Part shown: piece after piece, positions 8,161 to 19,434 of the stretch
How positions within the stretch are numbered: the stretch's first letter is position 1
Layout of the letters: every line of letters begins with the position of its first letter
DNA from: Enterococcaceae bacterium OF42-14pH9A
GTDB lineage: Bacteria; Bacillota; Bacilli; Lactobacillales; Enterococcaceae
DNA length: 64,000 nt
Assembly: GCA_027692465.1 (NCBI GenBank)
Contig: JAQEYU010000002.1
Span: 248,001-312,000, forward strand
Direction: 5' to 3'
Position numbers and translations under genes: made by a program
The notes under the pieces: generated by a model
What the model was told of the DNA's origin: nothing
Databases searched by the model: none
What the model saw: only the letters and a program-made list of their open reading frames with translations

Positions 8161-9042
8161 TCAGTCCTCGCCGTCTTCCAGCTTAGCCAGGATTGTCTGC
8201 AGCTCATCTCGTCTGGCAGCAGTGACTTCCGGGTAACTAAGCCCCAGCTCTTTGATCCGCTCATTCAAGATCTCTGAAACCAGGTAACGGGAGTACCATT
8301 TGTCATCTGCCGGGATTACATACCAGGGATTTTCCTTAGTGGCAGTTGCATTGATGGCTTTTTCATAAGCCGCTTGATAATCCTCCCAGTATTGCCGCTC
8401 TTTAACATCCGCTTCGGAAAATTTCCAGTTTTTCTCGGGAATCTCGATGCGGCGGATGAAACGGTTCTTCTGTTCCTGTTTGGAGAGGTGCAAAAAGAAT
8501 TTCAAGATCACAAAGCCTTCATCCGCCAGATACTCCTCGAAGTGGCGGATATGGTTGTATCGTTTTTCATAAAAGCTCTCCTTGATATCCTTGACACTGT
8601 CGATTCCCGGCAGATGGTTGCCCACCAGAATCTCCGGATGGACCCGGGCGATCAGCACATCCTCATAGTGGGAACGGTTGAAGATCTTGATGTCACCGCG
8701 GCGGGGCACCTGAGTATGGATACGCCACAGATAGTCATGATCCAGTTCCAAAGCAGAAGGACTCTTGAAACTGGTGACACTGGTTCCCTGCGGATTGACA
8801 CCGCTCATGACGTGCTCGATCATGGAATCCTTGCCCGCTGCATCCATCGCCTGAAAGACGATCAGCACACCCCGGCGGTCCTGAGCATAGAGCATTTCCT
8901 GGTTTTCTTTCAGCTTCTTGATATCCTTTTTGATCTCGTCTTTGACCTTTTCTTTGTCCACTTCTTTATCGGGGGCAGTCGCCAGCTCCTTTAGCTTGAT
9001 TTTCTTACTCCCGTCAATACGAAACGCCTTTTCTGCCTTCAT
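8161..9042 (-). CDS. ppk2: Polyphosphate kinase 2 family protein
   Basis: This 293-residue P-loop kinase uses polyphosphate to phosphorylate nucleotides. The Walker A region is FQAMDAAGKDSMIEHV (about 71-86), followed by GVNPQGTSV, the PRRGDIKIFNRSHYEDV stretch and a lid with FIRRIEIPEKNWKFS, all typical of the PPK2 family (one-domain form). The start chosen is the internal ATG at 9042, preceded by AGAGGAGGAAG; the open frame continues 39 codons upstream but that part shows no family similarity. Direction (NMP, NDP or AMP preference) cannot be read reliably. It is separated from ppx by a repeat, so it probably has its own promoter. Confidence 0.92.
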   Translation of the reverse strand: MKAEKAFRIDGSKKIKLKELATAPDKEVDKEKVKDEIKKDIKKLKENQEMLYAQDRRGVLIVFQAMDAAGKDSMIEHVMSGVNPQGTSVTSFKSPSALELDHDYLWRIHTQVPRRGDIKIFNRSHYEDVLIARVHPEILVGNHLPGIDSVKDIKESFYEKRYNHIRHFEEYLADEGFVILKFFLHLSKQEQKNRFIRRIEIPEKNWKFSEADVKERQYWEDYQAAYEKAINATATKENPWYVIPADDKWYSRYLVSEILNERIKELGLSYPEVTAARRDELQTILAKLEDGED

Positions 9043-9162
9043 CCTGCTTCCTCCTCTGGTTGTTTCCGTCTTTTCTTCACTAATCGTTACTTCGAGTATA
9101 GCCTGATTGCAGTCTTTTGAAAAAAGATACGGCGGTCGAACTGTCAAAAAATTCAGCAATGA

Positions 9163-9690
9163 ATTACAAAGATTGCTTATCTAGCTATTTTCGCTGTATA
9201 CATTCAAAAAATCAGCGGGGATACGATTTCCGATGAAGCCCTCGAACGACTCTTTGAAGAGACGGATTCAGATTTCGACGATCTTTTTACCATGCCTTTT
9301 TACGCCACGAAACAAAAGAGCCTGGAAAAAAGCAGTGCCTTCGCCAAACGTCTGTTAGACAATTCTCCTGCACTGACCGAATTTCAATATCGGGAGCAAG
9401 CGGAAAAGCTGTTGACAGCGACCATTGATCGTTTTCCGGAGCTGTTTTTGAAAAAAGGCAATGCGTTTCCCCTCTACGAAGCCTTACAACATCTGTTCAC
9501 TGACCTGCCTGCTGATTACGAAAATGATAAGGACCTCACCGATGACACTGCACACTTCTGGTATTTATTCCTGCGGGAGCATTTTCCAAAAGAAACCACC
9601 GCTATGAAACGTCGCAAAATCTCTATGGATTATTGGCTTGACTTTGATGATTTCGCTGGCAGTTTCGACTGGGATGACCCGTCTTTCTAA
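9163..9690 (+). pseudogene. Remnant of an unrecognised acidic protein
   Basis: An open frame runs from the TGA at 9160 to 9690 without ATG, GTG or TTG near its 5' end; the first ATG (9292, no clear ribosome site) would give 132 residues, but the frame upstream (ISGDTISDEALERLFEE) reads like protein of the same kind. This suggests the N-terminal part of a gene has been lost. The product is acidic and aromatic-rich and ends DFDDFAGSFDWDD. No family recognised. A second fragment follows directly with a related segment. It could instead be a short live gene from 9292. Confidence 0.4.
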
Positions 9691-9691
9691 C

Positions 9692-9928
9692 CAGAATGCT
9701 GAACAGCTTATCATAACTGCCATACGCTCTTTCATAAAACAGTTTCGGATCTTTGTCCCTGTTTTAAAAGAGCGCTTTCCGAAAGAAACCCGGGATATGC
9801 GACAGCACAAGATCCCCGCGCACTTACTGGCTGCCGTTTTGCAAGAAAATGTACTAAGAACAGTTGCAATCGCTGCTGTATTTCCATCTCAAAAATCGCA
9901 AAATAGCCAGGACCAAACGCTCGGATAA
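9692..9928 (+). pseudogene. Second fragment, related to the preceding one
   Basis: Reading the frame used by residues after 9692, the peptide contains LKERFPKETRDMRQHKI, clearly similar to LREHFPKETTAMKRRKI in the preceding frame (near 9565-9620). The surrounding sequence is not open enough to be a proper gene. The simplest reading is two decayed tandem copies of one small gene. Followed by a strong terminator. Confidence 0.35.
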
Positions 9929-9957
9929 CGAGTATCTGGTCCTGGCAATTTTTTTAA
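9906..9957 (+). terminator. Rho-independent terminator
   Basis: GCCAGGACCA and TGGTCCTGGC pair perfectly over 10 bp around a 21-base loop that can itself pair, followed by AATTTTTTT. Ends the transcript of the gene remnants. Confidence 0.8.
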
Positions 9958-10087
9958 GGCAAGAAACAGCTTAAACTGCAGCTTGGTTTACATTCTTGAT
10001 CACACGCCACCTGTCACTTCCTGATTGGAAAGACTCAGACAATCGATCCCTGCAGTCTTTCACTGACTTGCAGCCAAAAATGGCCCT
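9958..10087. other. Intergenic, nothing recognised
   Basis: Between the terminator at 9906 and the end of the Tim44-like gene. I see no gene, repeat or clear signal. Confidence 0.5.
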
Positions 10088-10822
10088 TCACGTCAGAAAA
10101 AGCGGTTGGATAAAGTCTGCCCGCCAGCGATTGGTCTCCGTATCGTAATCGAAAAACCACTTTTGCAGAAACTGTTGCCGCCGCTTTTGTTGCCCAGCTA
10201 ACAACTGCCCTTCAAGATCCTCCAGATAATCAACACAACTAAAGGCAATATCCACAGAAAAACTCTCTGCCTCTACATGCCGAAAATTTTGTAGACCTTG
10301 GACTTTCACCTGCCGAGTATGATTGACCACCCCTTCATCCTGTTGGGCTGCCAGCGCCTGCTGCTGTTGCGCTAACAAGCGTTCCGTGCAAAAAGCGGCC
10401 GCTTGTTTTGGTTGTTGGACATCCCAAGCTTGTTGGATCGCCAAAAAAGAGGTGGTGACGTCCTCTCTAATCCGGTCTTTTTTTCGCTTGGTCCCGGGTA
10501 TTTCCTTTAGCATCGACCGATATGTTGCCAGTTCTTGGGCCTTTATCTGTTGCTGCTGTCGCAAGCGCCGAAGACCCACCAATCCAATACTCACCGCAAA
10601 AAAGACCCAGACTAAGGGACTGCTGCGGCGGCTGTAAAGCCCGTTGCCATAACTGGTGGAATGCCCGCCGACGCTGGTACTGTGACTGCTGCTGCCGCCA
10701 CTTGAGTGTCCGCCGCTTGAATGTCCGCCACCATGTCCCCCCGCCGTTGCTTCAACAGCTGTCGGGCTCAAAAGCAGTAAACACACCAAGACACTCGCCA
10801 ATAAAATTCCGATTCGTTTCAC
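10088..10822 (-). CDS. Tim44-like domain membrane protein with Gly/Ser/His-rich linker
   Basis: A 244-residue protein. Residues 1-26 are a signal or anchor helix (ILLASVLVCLLLLSP), then a Gly-Ser-His segment (GGHGGGHSSGGHSSGG) to about residue 60, a second hydrophobic helix around 68-84, and a soluble C-terminal domain with the pattern of Tim44-like/MRPL45 domains, which bind membranes or proteins. The GTG at 10822 is preferred because GGAGG stands five bases ahead; a TTG four codons earlier overlaps that site. The histidine-rich linker could bind metal, which is inference. Role in bacteria unknown. Confidence 0.7.
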   Translation of the reverse strand: MKRIGILLASVLVCLLLLSPTAVEATAGGHGGGHSSGGHSSGGSSSHSTSVGGHSTSYGNGLYSRRSSPLVWVFFAVSIGLVGLRRLRQQQQIKAQELATYRSMLKEIPGTKRKKDRIREDVTTSFLAIQQAWDVQQPKQAAAFCTERLLAQQQQALAAQQDEGVVNHTRQVKVQGLQNFRHVEAESFSVDIAFSCVDYLEDLEGQLLAGQQKRRQQFLQKWFFDYDTETNRWRADFIQPLFLT

Positions 10823-10916
10823 GTCAGCCTCCAAAAGAGCAATTTTTTGTTATTTTACACTTTTGAGTAGAGACTTTCTATGCTCTAAATGAAAATTTAA
10901 GACTTGTGTTGCGATG

Positions 10917-10953
10917 AAAAAACTGCAGACAACCCGAAACAGCTGTCTGCAGC
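10917..10953 (-). terminator. Terminator of the YfcC-type transporter gene
   Basis: CTGCAGACA (10923-10931) and TGTCTGCAG (10944-10952) pair perfectly, with a run of T on the minus strand at 10917-10922. Confidence 0.85.
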
Positions 10954-10966
10954 AATTTTTTTATTG

Positions 10967-12688
10967 TTATTGAAGACCAATAGCAATGGCGATAAAGATG
11001 AAGATGGAGCCCAATATGAAGAAGAAGCCCTGCATCTTGATCTGGAATTTCGCCCATTTGGCCCATTCGATCCGCGCAACCCCCAGCACACCGATCAGGC
11101 TGGCAGAAACCGGAGTGAAGGCATCCACGAAACCGGCCCCCAGCTGATAAGCCAGGACAGCTATCTGCCGTGAAACACCTACCAAATCGGCCAATGGTGC
11201 CATGATCGGCATCGTCAAAGCCGCTTGACCGGAGTTTGAAGTCACCACCAGATTGAAGAGGCTTTGGAAGATATACATTACCCAAGCACCGATCATCGCC
11301 GGCACGCCGTTCAGCAGGCCGCCGATACTGTGGAGGATCGTGTTCAACGCTGACGGCATGTTCGGCTCGGAGCCTCCCAGTACCAGCAGGATTCCTTTAG
11401 CCATCCCCACCACGATCGCAGTTCCGGCCAGATCAGCCGCACCGGATTGGAAGGCTTTGGCGATGTCGTTGATCCCCATGTCGTCCAGTTTGAAAATAAC
11501 CGCCAGAACTCCGGCAGCCAGTCCCATCACAAAGAACTGAGAAGCGATTTCCGGAATATAATACCCTTTTTGGGTCACGCCCCAGACGATCCAAATCAAG
11601 ACCGCCAGCATTTCCAACAAGATCAGTTTGTGGCCCAGCAGAAACGGTTTATTTTCTTCTGCCGTTTTTTGGATATGGTTGCGGAAGTAATCATCGGATT
11701 CATATACTTCTGAGCGCAGAGGATTTTTCCGAATCCGCTCCGCATAAATACTCAGATAAGTTGCGGACAGCGCCGTGATCACAAACCACATTACCAGACG
11801 GAAGCTGGCCCCGGAAAGTACCGGTACCCCGGCGATCCCCTGCGCTACGGCAACGGAGAAGGGGCTCATCCAGCTGGCGGCATTCCCCACCTGGGAAGCC
11901 ACGTAGGTCACCGTCACCGCCACGATTGAGTCGTACCCCAGTGCGATTACAAAGGGCACCATCACCATTGAGAAGGGAATCACCTCTTCGGCCATCCCAA
12001 ACGTCGCCCCGCCGAAAGAAAAGGCGAAGAACAGCAGCGGAATCGCCAAGCGTTCCAATCCCTTGGTCTTGGAAATAAAGGCGTAGATCCCGGCATCGAT
12101 CGCCCCGGTACGCATGATAATCCCAAAGGCACCCCCGACCACCAGGATCAAGGCAGCAATTCCCACGGCCGAACCATATTTATCACCGGAGACCAGCCCT
12201 TCAAAAATGAAGTTCAAAAAGCCGAAGCCGCCGAAATCATCGGTCCCCCAGATTTTGGCTGTCTTGTGCAGCTTTTCTGACTTGTCGTAGATCTTGTCGC
12301 CATACAGCTCGTACAAGGTATCATCGGTCAGATTCACTCCGTCCAGCTGTCCTTGATCCAGCTTGTCTTCCCCTTCTGCCAGCACGGCTTCCAGTTGTTC
12401 TTGATCCACATCCAGCTTTTCCAGCTCCGCCGGTTCCTGCGCCAGCTCCTCCAGCTGCTGATAAACGAAGTCCTTGTCCAGGTTATAATCATAGCGGAAT
12501 GTCTCCTGCTTCAATACGGTCCGCGTCTTGGTGTCACCATTGGCATCTTGATATTCCACATCTTCTGTGGAAAACTTACCCGCCGGTACCAAAAAAGTCA
12601 GCACCCAGGCCAACACCACTACCGCAAAAATGATTACATAGGTATGAGGCGTCTTCATTTTCGTGAAGTCACGTTTTTTTGTCGTCAT
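10967..12688 (-). CDS. yfcC: YfcC family putative basic amino acid transporter
   Basis: This 573-residue protein has about twelve transmembrane helices and belongs to the YfcC/DcuC-like group (COG1288), whose members are annotated as arginine/ornithine or dicarboxylate antiporters. Typical stretches are GGAFGIIMRTGAIDAGIYA, FGGATFGMAEEVIPF and NLVVTSNSGQAALTMPIMAPL. Between the first helix (residues 18-38) and the second lies an unusually long acidic loop, residues 40-150, rich in Glu/Asp/Gln, which makes the protein longer than the common form of about 500. AAAGGA precedes the ATG at 12688; a start six codons upstream is less likely. An imperfect inverted repeat overlaps the promoter. Substrate not determinable. 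Confidence 0.85.
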   Translation of the reverse strand: MTTKKRDFTKMKTPHTYVIIFAVVVLAWVLTFLVPAGKFSTEDVEYQDANGDTKTRTVLKQETFRYDYNLDKDFVYQQLEELAQEPAELEKLDVDQEQLEAVLAEGEDKLDQGQLDGVNLTDDTLYELYGDKIYDKSEKLHKTAKIWGTDDFGGFGFLNFIFEGLVSGDKYGSAVGIAALILVVGGAFGIIMRTGAIDAGIYAFISKTKGLERLAIPLLFFAFSFGGATFGMAEEVIPFSMVMVPFVIALGYDSIVAVTVTYVASQVGNAASWMSPFSVAVAQGIAGVPVLSGASFRLVMWFVITALSATYLSIYAERIRKNPLRSEVYESDDYFRNHIQKTAEENKPFLLGHKLILLEMLAVLIWIVWGVTQKGYYIPEIASQFFVMGLAAGVLAVIFKLDDMGINDIAKAFQSGAADLAGTAIVVGMAKGILLVLGGSEPNMPSALNTILHSIGGLLNGVPAMIGAWVMYIFQSLFNLVVTSNSGQAALTMPIMAPLADLVGVSRQIAVLAYQLGAGFVDAFTPVSASLIGVLGVARIEWAKWAKFQIKMQGFFFILGSIFIFIAIAIGLQ

Positions 12689-12786
12689 CTTCTTTTCCTT
12701 TCTCATCTTCAGTCGTCCGGTACCCAGCAGCCCTTCCGACTATTTTTAGACAGCCGTCCAACCGACGGCCAAAAGTTTGTCCATGT

Positions 12787-12820
12787 TATTATACATTCAT
12801 TTTTCCTGTATGAATATACA
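12787..12820 (-). promoter_or_regulatory. Promoter region with imperfect inverted repeat (possible ARG-type box)
   Basis: On the minus strand a TATAAT (12787-12792 in plus coordinates) lies beside two ATGAAT-containing half sites in inverted orientation. The ATGAAT/ATTCAT cores resemble ArgR operators, which would fit a basic amino acid transporter, but the match is partial. Confidence 0.3.
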
Positions 12821-12936
12821 AAAGTGAGAATTTTTTTCTAAGGGAGCGGCTATTCAGGGTTTTGCCCATAAAACGCAAAGATATCTCCCCAATCTGACAG
12901 TCTGAATTTCCTCAGTTGTCGCAAGTTGATCTGCCG

Positions 12937-12968
12937 CAAAAAAAGAGCACCACCAAACGGCAGCACTC
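12937..12968 (-). terminator. Terminator of the suf operon
   Basis: GAGTGCTGCC and GGTGGTGCTC pair around GTTT, followed on the minus strand by a run of at least seven T. Lies 48 bp after the sufB stop. Confidence 0.85.
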
Positions 12969-13015
12969 CTTGATTTGTAATTGATTAGGTAGTAAATGGT
13001 GAGGCACTTGTTCAA

Positions 13016-14416
13016 TTACCCCACAGACCCTTCCATCTCCATACTGATCAGTCGGTTCATTTCGACTGCGTATTCCATTGGGAGTTCTTTGGTGAAAGGT
13101 TCGACAAAGCCCATGACGATCATTTCGGTGGCCTCTTGTTCGCTGAGACCACGGCTCATCAGGTAGAAGAGCTGATCTTCGGAGATTTTGGAAACTTTGG
13201 CTTCGTGTTCGAGGGTGACGTCGTGGTTCAGGATTTTGTTGTACGGGATCGTGTCGGATTTCGACAGGTCGTCCATGATGATCGTGTCACACTCGATGTG
13301 GGACTTGGAGCCGGCGGAGTTTTCGCCAAAGCGGACTTCTCCACGGTAATCGACTTCGCCGCCGTCTTTGGAGATTGATTTAGAGATGATGGTCGACGAA
13401 GTATCTTCCGCATTGTGAATCATGCGGGCGCCGTTATCCAACACGATGCCTTTACCGGCCACTGCGATACTCAGCATGGTGCCGCGCGCGCCGCGACCGT
13501 TCATGTAGACGCTTGGGTATTTCATGGTGACTTTGGAGCCCAGGTTGCCGTCCACCCATTCCATGGTAGCATTTTCGTAGGCAACGCCACGTTTGGTTTC
13601 CAGGGAGTAGACGTTATTGGACCAGTTTTGGATGGTGGTATAGCGCATGTAGCCGTCTTTTTTCACGAAGACTTCCACCACCGCCGCGTGCAGCGAGTCG
13701 CTGGAGTAAGTCGGCGCAGTACAGCCTTCCACATAGTTGATGCTGGCGCCTTCGTCCACGATGATCAGGGTCCGTTCGAACTGGCCGGTGTTTTCAGAGT
13801 TGATCCGGAAGTAAGACTGGATCGGGATATCCGTGCGGACGCCTTTTGGTACATAGATGAAGGTCCCGCCAGACCAGGCGGCCGAGTTCAGTGCGGCCAG
13901 TTTGTTGTCTTTGGGAGGAACGAGGGTCCCGAAGTATTCTTTGAAGAGTTCCGGATATTCCTTCAATGCCGAATCAGTGTCGGTGAAGATAATGCCCAGC
14001 TGTTCGAACTCTTCTTTCATATTGTGGTAGACTACCTCTGATTCATATTGGGCAGAAGCGCCGGCCAAGTAGGCCCGTTCAGCTTCCGGGATTCCCAGAC
14101 GTTCAAAGGTGTTCTTGATGTCTTCCGGCACGTCATCCCAGCTGCGGGCTTTGCGGTCGGAGGAACGGATGAAGTAATTGATCTTGTCAAAATCCAGTTC
14201 GCTGAGGTCGGGACCGTATTTGGGCATTTCCATCTCATTGAAGGTCTTCAATGATTGCAGACGAAAGTCCAGCATCCATTCCGGCTCTTCTTTGGCAGCG
14301 GAGATCTGGCGGATGACTTCTTCTGAGAGTCCGTCACCGGTAGTAAAGACCGGCTTGATGTCGTCGTGGAAGCCGTATTTGTATTCTTCTGAATCAGGTA
14401 AAATCATATCAGCCAT
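13016..14416 (-). CDS. sufB: Fe-S cluster assembly scaffold SufB
   Basis: 466 residues, the usual length. SufB is the scaffold of the SufBCD complex on which [4Fe-4S] clusters are built. Recognisable segments: [24 protein letters not shown] with a conserved Cys, [16 protein letters not shown]-type region ([19 protein letters not shown]) and the C-terminal [23 protein letters not shown] shared with SufD. Last gene of sufCDSUB. The ATG is 17 bases after the sufU stop. Confidence 0.97.
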   Translation of the reverse strand: MADMILPDSEEYKYGFHDDIKPVFTTGDGLSEEVIRQISAAKEEPEWMLDFRLQSLKTFNEMEMPKYGPDLSELDFDKINYFIRSSDRKARSWDDVPEDIKNTFERLGIPEAERAYLAGASAQYESEVVYHNMKEEFEQLGIIFTDTDSALKEYPELFKEYFGTLVPPKDNKLAALNSAAWSGGTFIYVPKGVRTDIPIQSYFRINSENTGQFERTLIIVDEGASINYVEGCTAPTYSSDSLHAAVVEVFVKKDGYMRYTTIQNWSNNVYSLETKRGVAYENATMEWVDGNLGSKVTMKYPSVYMNGRGARGTMLSIAVAGKGIVLDNGARMIHNAEDTSSTIISKSISKDGGEVDYRGEVRFGENSAGSKSHIECDTIIMDDLSKSDTIPYNKILNHDVTLEHEAKVSKISEDQLFYLMSRGLSEQEATEMIVMGFVEPFTKELPMEYAVEMNRLISMEMEGSVG

Positions 14417-14432
14417 TGTGCTGTTTCACTCC

Positions 14433-17417
<2,985 letters not shown>

Positions 17418-17431
17418 GTCAAATGCCTCCC

Positions 17432-18202
17432 TTACACTTCTTCTTTGTATTCGATACCTAATTCTTCGCTGATACCGGCATAGCCTTCCGCTTCCAGGCG
17501 ACGAGCCAGATCAGCATCACCGGTCAATACGACACGGCCGTCCATCATGATATGCACCACATCCGGTGTGATGTAGTTCAACAATCGTTGGTAATGGGTG
17601 ATGATCAATGCGCCGAAATCAGCTCCGCGCATTTCATTAACCCCTTTGGCAACGACCTTCAGCGCATCGATGTCCAAGCCGGAGTCGATTTCATCCAAGA
17701 TTGCAAATTTCGGTTCCAGCATCAACAGTTGCAGGATTTCATTGCGTTTCTTTTCACCACCGGAAAAACCTTCATTCAAATAGCGTTCGGCCATTTCTTC
17801 CGGCATGTTCAGCAGGTCCATCTTTTTATCCAATTTCTTCAAAAACTGCATAACGCTCAGTTTGTCGTCTTCTTCCCGTTTGGCATTGATTGCTGCCCGC
17901 ATGAATTCAGCATTGGTGATGCCGGGGATTTCAGATGGGTATTGCATCGCCAAAAACAGACCTAAGCGCGCCCGTTCGTCGACTTCCATCTCCAAAACAT
18001 TTTCGCCGTCCAGCAGAATTTCGCCTTCGGTCACTTCATAGTTGGGATTGCCCATGATTGCTGCCGACAACGTGGATTTCCCGGTGCCGTTGGGTCCCAT
18101 GATGGCATGGATCTCGCCGGTATTCAGAGTCAGGTCCACCCCTTTTAAGATCTCTTTGTCTTCGATGGACACGTGCAGGTTTTTGATTTCTAACGTTGAC
18201 AT
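17432..18202 (-). CDS. sufC: Fe-S assembly ATPase SufC
   Basis: 256 residues, ABC-type ATPase driving conformational change in SufBCD. Walker A GPNGTGKST (about 35), signature FSGGEKKRNEI (about 142), Walker B and following AILDEIDSGLD (about 166), and an H-loop in LIITHYQRLL. Start at ATG 18202 (MSTLEIKNLHV), with GGAGGG seven bases ahead; 26 further upstream codons overlap the promoter. First gene of the operon. Confidence 0.97.
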   Translation of the reverse strand: MSTLEIKNLHVSIEDKEILKGVDLTLNTGEIHAIMGPNGTGKSTLSAAIMGNPNYEVTEGEILLDGENVLEMEVDERARLGLFLAMQYPSEIPGITNAEFMRAAINAKREEDDKLSVMQFLKKLDKKMDLLNMPEEMAERYLNEGFSGGEKKRNEILQLLMLEPKFAILDEIDSGLDIDALKVVAKGVNEMRGADFGALIITHYQRLLNYITPDVVHIMMDGRVVLTGDADLARRLEAEGYAGISEELGIEYKEEV

Positions 18203-18271
18203 GATTTTCCCTCCATTATGAGTCTGGCTTGCTGCAGAGACTGGTGGTCCGGCTGCAGCGGGCGACTCTTT

Positions 18272-18311
18272 CATTCTCATTCATTTTACGCTAATTGAGA
18301 ATGATAAGCAA
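18272..18311 (-). promoter_or_regulatory. sufC promoter with inverted-repeat operator
   Basis: On the minus strand TTGCTT (-35, 18306-18311) and TAAAAT (-10, 18283-18288) are spaced exactly 17 bp. An inverted repeat CATTCTCA/TGAGAATG has one arm in the spacer (18296-18303) and the other just after the -10 (18272-18279). A regulator bound here would block polymerase. The half site resembles Fur-type boxes (GAGAATGATAA), reasonable for an Fe-S operon, but identity of the regulator is inference. Confidence 0.65.
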
Positions 18312-18610
18312 CGAGTCGTGATTTTTATTATTATCCTTTAATGCCGCTTGTGACAGAAGTTTTCTGCTTGTGAATAAAAGGTTCTTTATTCGAAGTCAGT
18401 GGTACACTTGTCACCCCACCTTAACGTAAGCGCTTTTCATTAAAATCTTTCTCAATTGGCGCTGCAGCAAGCAATCCACCTCTTCCCTATCGGTTGCAAA
18501 AACATCTGCGCCGCTGCCAGCCGGTCGGCGGAGCCGGTAACAGCTTGCTCATTTTTCAGCAGCGAGGCTGAAAAATATTAATGTAAGCTTAATCTTTTTT
18601 TGAGAACTTG
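18312..18610. other. Intergenic stretch upstream of suf
   Basis: No gene seen. Contains a catabolite-element-like GTAAGCGCTTTTCA near 18426-18440 and a perfect hairpin ATTTTTCAGC/GCTGAAAAAT near 18552-18577. Confidence 0.4.
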
Positions 18611-18616
18611 AAAAAA

Positions 18617-18645
18617 CCGCTCCCTCGGTTGAGCTGAGGGAGCGG
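18617..18645 (-). terminator. Terminator of the higBA-type operon
   Basis: CCGCTCCCTC and GAGGGAGCGG pair perfectly; T run on the minus strand. Nearly identical to the terminator at 19388-19416, including flanking bases. Confidence 0.85.
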
Positions 18646-18654
18646 GGCAACAGC

Positions 18655-18966
18655 TTATTCTGCTTGGGTCGTTTCATATAACTCAACAGTCCCCACTGTG
18701 ATCCGTTTACCAAGTGCAAACGCAATCTCCTCCAAAAGACCAAGGGAAGGCTCCATTGTACCTTTCTCGATACGGCAGATGGTTGAGCGTGGTTTGCCTA
18801 CCCGTTCAGCGAAAGCTTTTTGATTAAGCCCGGTTTCCTCCCGTAAAGACAGCAGCAGATCCACCAACTCCAAGCGCAGCAACTCAGCTTCATAAGCCTT
18901 CTTGAATTCTAAATCAGTCTGCGCCTCGCTAAAAGCTTGCAAGTCATTTTTACTCATTTCTTTCAT
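18655..18966 (-). CDS. HigA-type XRE antitoxin
   Basis: 103 residues. N-terminal half (residues 1-40) is helical and likely binds the toxin; residues 38-95 form a helix-turn-helix of the XRE/Cro type (TGLNQKAFAERVGKPRSTICRIE). Overlaps the toxin gene by 17 bp, with GGAGG eight bases before the ATG. In HigBA-like modules the toxin gene comes first and the antitoxin represses the operon; this order is seen here. Confidence 0.85.
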   Translation of the reverse strand: MKEMSKNDLQAFSEAQTDLEFKKAYEAELLRLELVDLLLSLREETGLNQKAFAERVGKPRSTICRIEKGTMEPSLGLLEEIAFALGKRITVGTVELYETTQAE

Positions 18967-19303
18967 ATTCGGATCCTCCTTTGAAAAAAATCGCCCGCAA
19001 GCGAATTCCTTTCATAATTTCTTTTTTCGGCGTTTTATCGGTCTTCTTGTTGAAACCATGAGTGATGAAATACGCCTCCCCTTGGATCTGGAAGTAGATG
19101 CTTCTGATCGTATTCTCTTTTGTACGCGCACGTATTTCATACAGATTGTCGCGCAATTTTTTTACCCGCTGCTTTTTGATTGCTTCTTGAATGCCAGTCT
19201 CTTCGATCCGTTTAATAGCTGCACGTAACTTCGCACGATCAATAGGATTTAAGGCATCCAAATACTGTTGAAATTCCTCATTCCAATCAAAATGTACCCC
19301 CAT
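18950..19303 (-). CDS. HigB/RelE-type toxin (phage-derived Gp49-like)
   Basis: 117 residues of the RelE/HigB superfamily, Gp49-like branch: predicted ribosome-dependent mRNA interferase. Typical features are the N-terminal helices, KLRDNLYEIRAR (about 48-59), RSIYFQIQGEAYFITHGFNKKTDKTPKKEI (about 67 onward) with the basic and aromatic residues usual for the active site. Followed by its antitoxin with overlap. AGGAGAGGAG precedes the ATG. Confidence 0.85.
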   Translation of the reverse strand: MGVHFDWNEEFQQYLDALNPIDRAKLRAAIKRIEETGIQEAIKKQRVKKLRDNLYEIRARTKENTIRSIYFQIQGEAYFITHGFNKKTDKTPKKEIMKGIRLRAIFFKGGSEYERNE

Positions 19304-19324
19304 TTACCGTTTCTCCTCTCCTGT

Positions 19325-19353
19325 AGTGTAGCATATTCGCAACGCCACCTCAA
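19325..19353 (-). promoter_or_regulatory. Promoter of the toxin-antitoxin operon
   Basis: TTGAGG (19348-19353) and TACACT (19325-19330) on the minus strand with 17-bp spacing and a TG extension before the -10. Lies 21 bp upstream of the toxin start, so the module has its own promoter after the proC terminator. Confidence 0.6.
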
Positions 19354-19387
19354 TCGCAACTCACTACTTCAGAAGATACGAAAAAAA

Positions 19388-19416
19388 CCGCTCCCTCGCT
19401 TGAGCTGAGGGAGCGG
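19388..19416 (-). terminator. Terminator of proC
   Basis: Perfect 10-bp stem CCGCTCCCTC/GAGGGAGCGG followed on the minus strand by seven T. A near copy sits beyond higA at 18617. Confidence 0.85.
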
Positions 19417-19434
19417 GGCAGCGGCTTATTTTCT

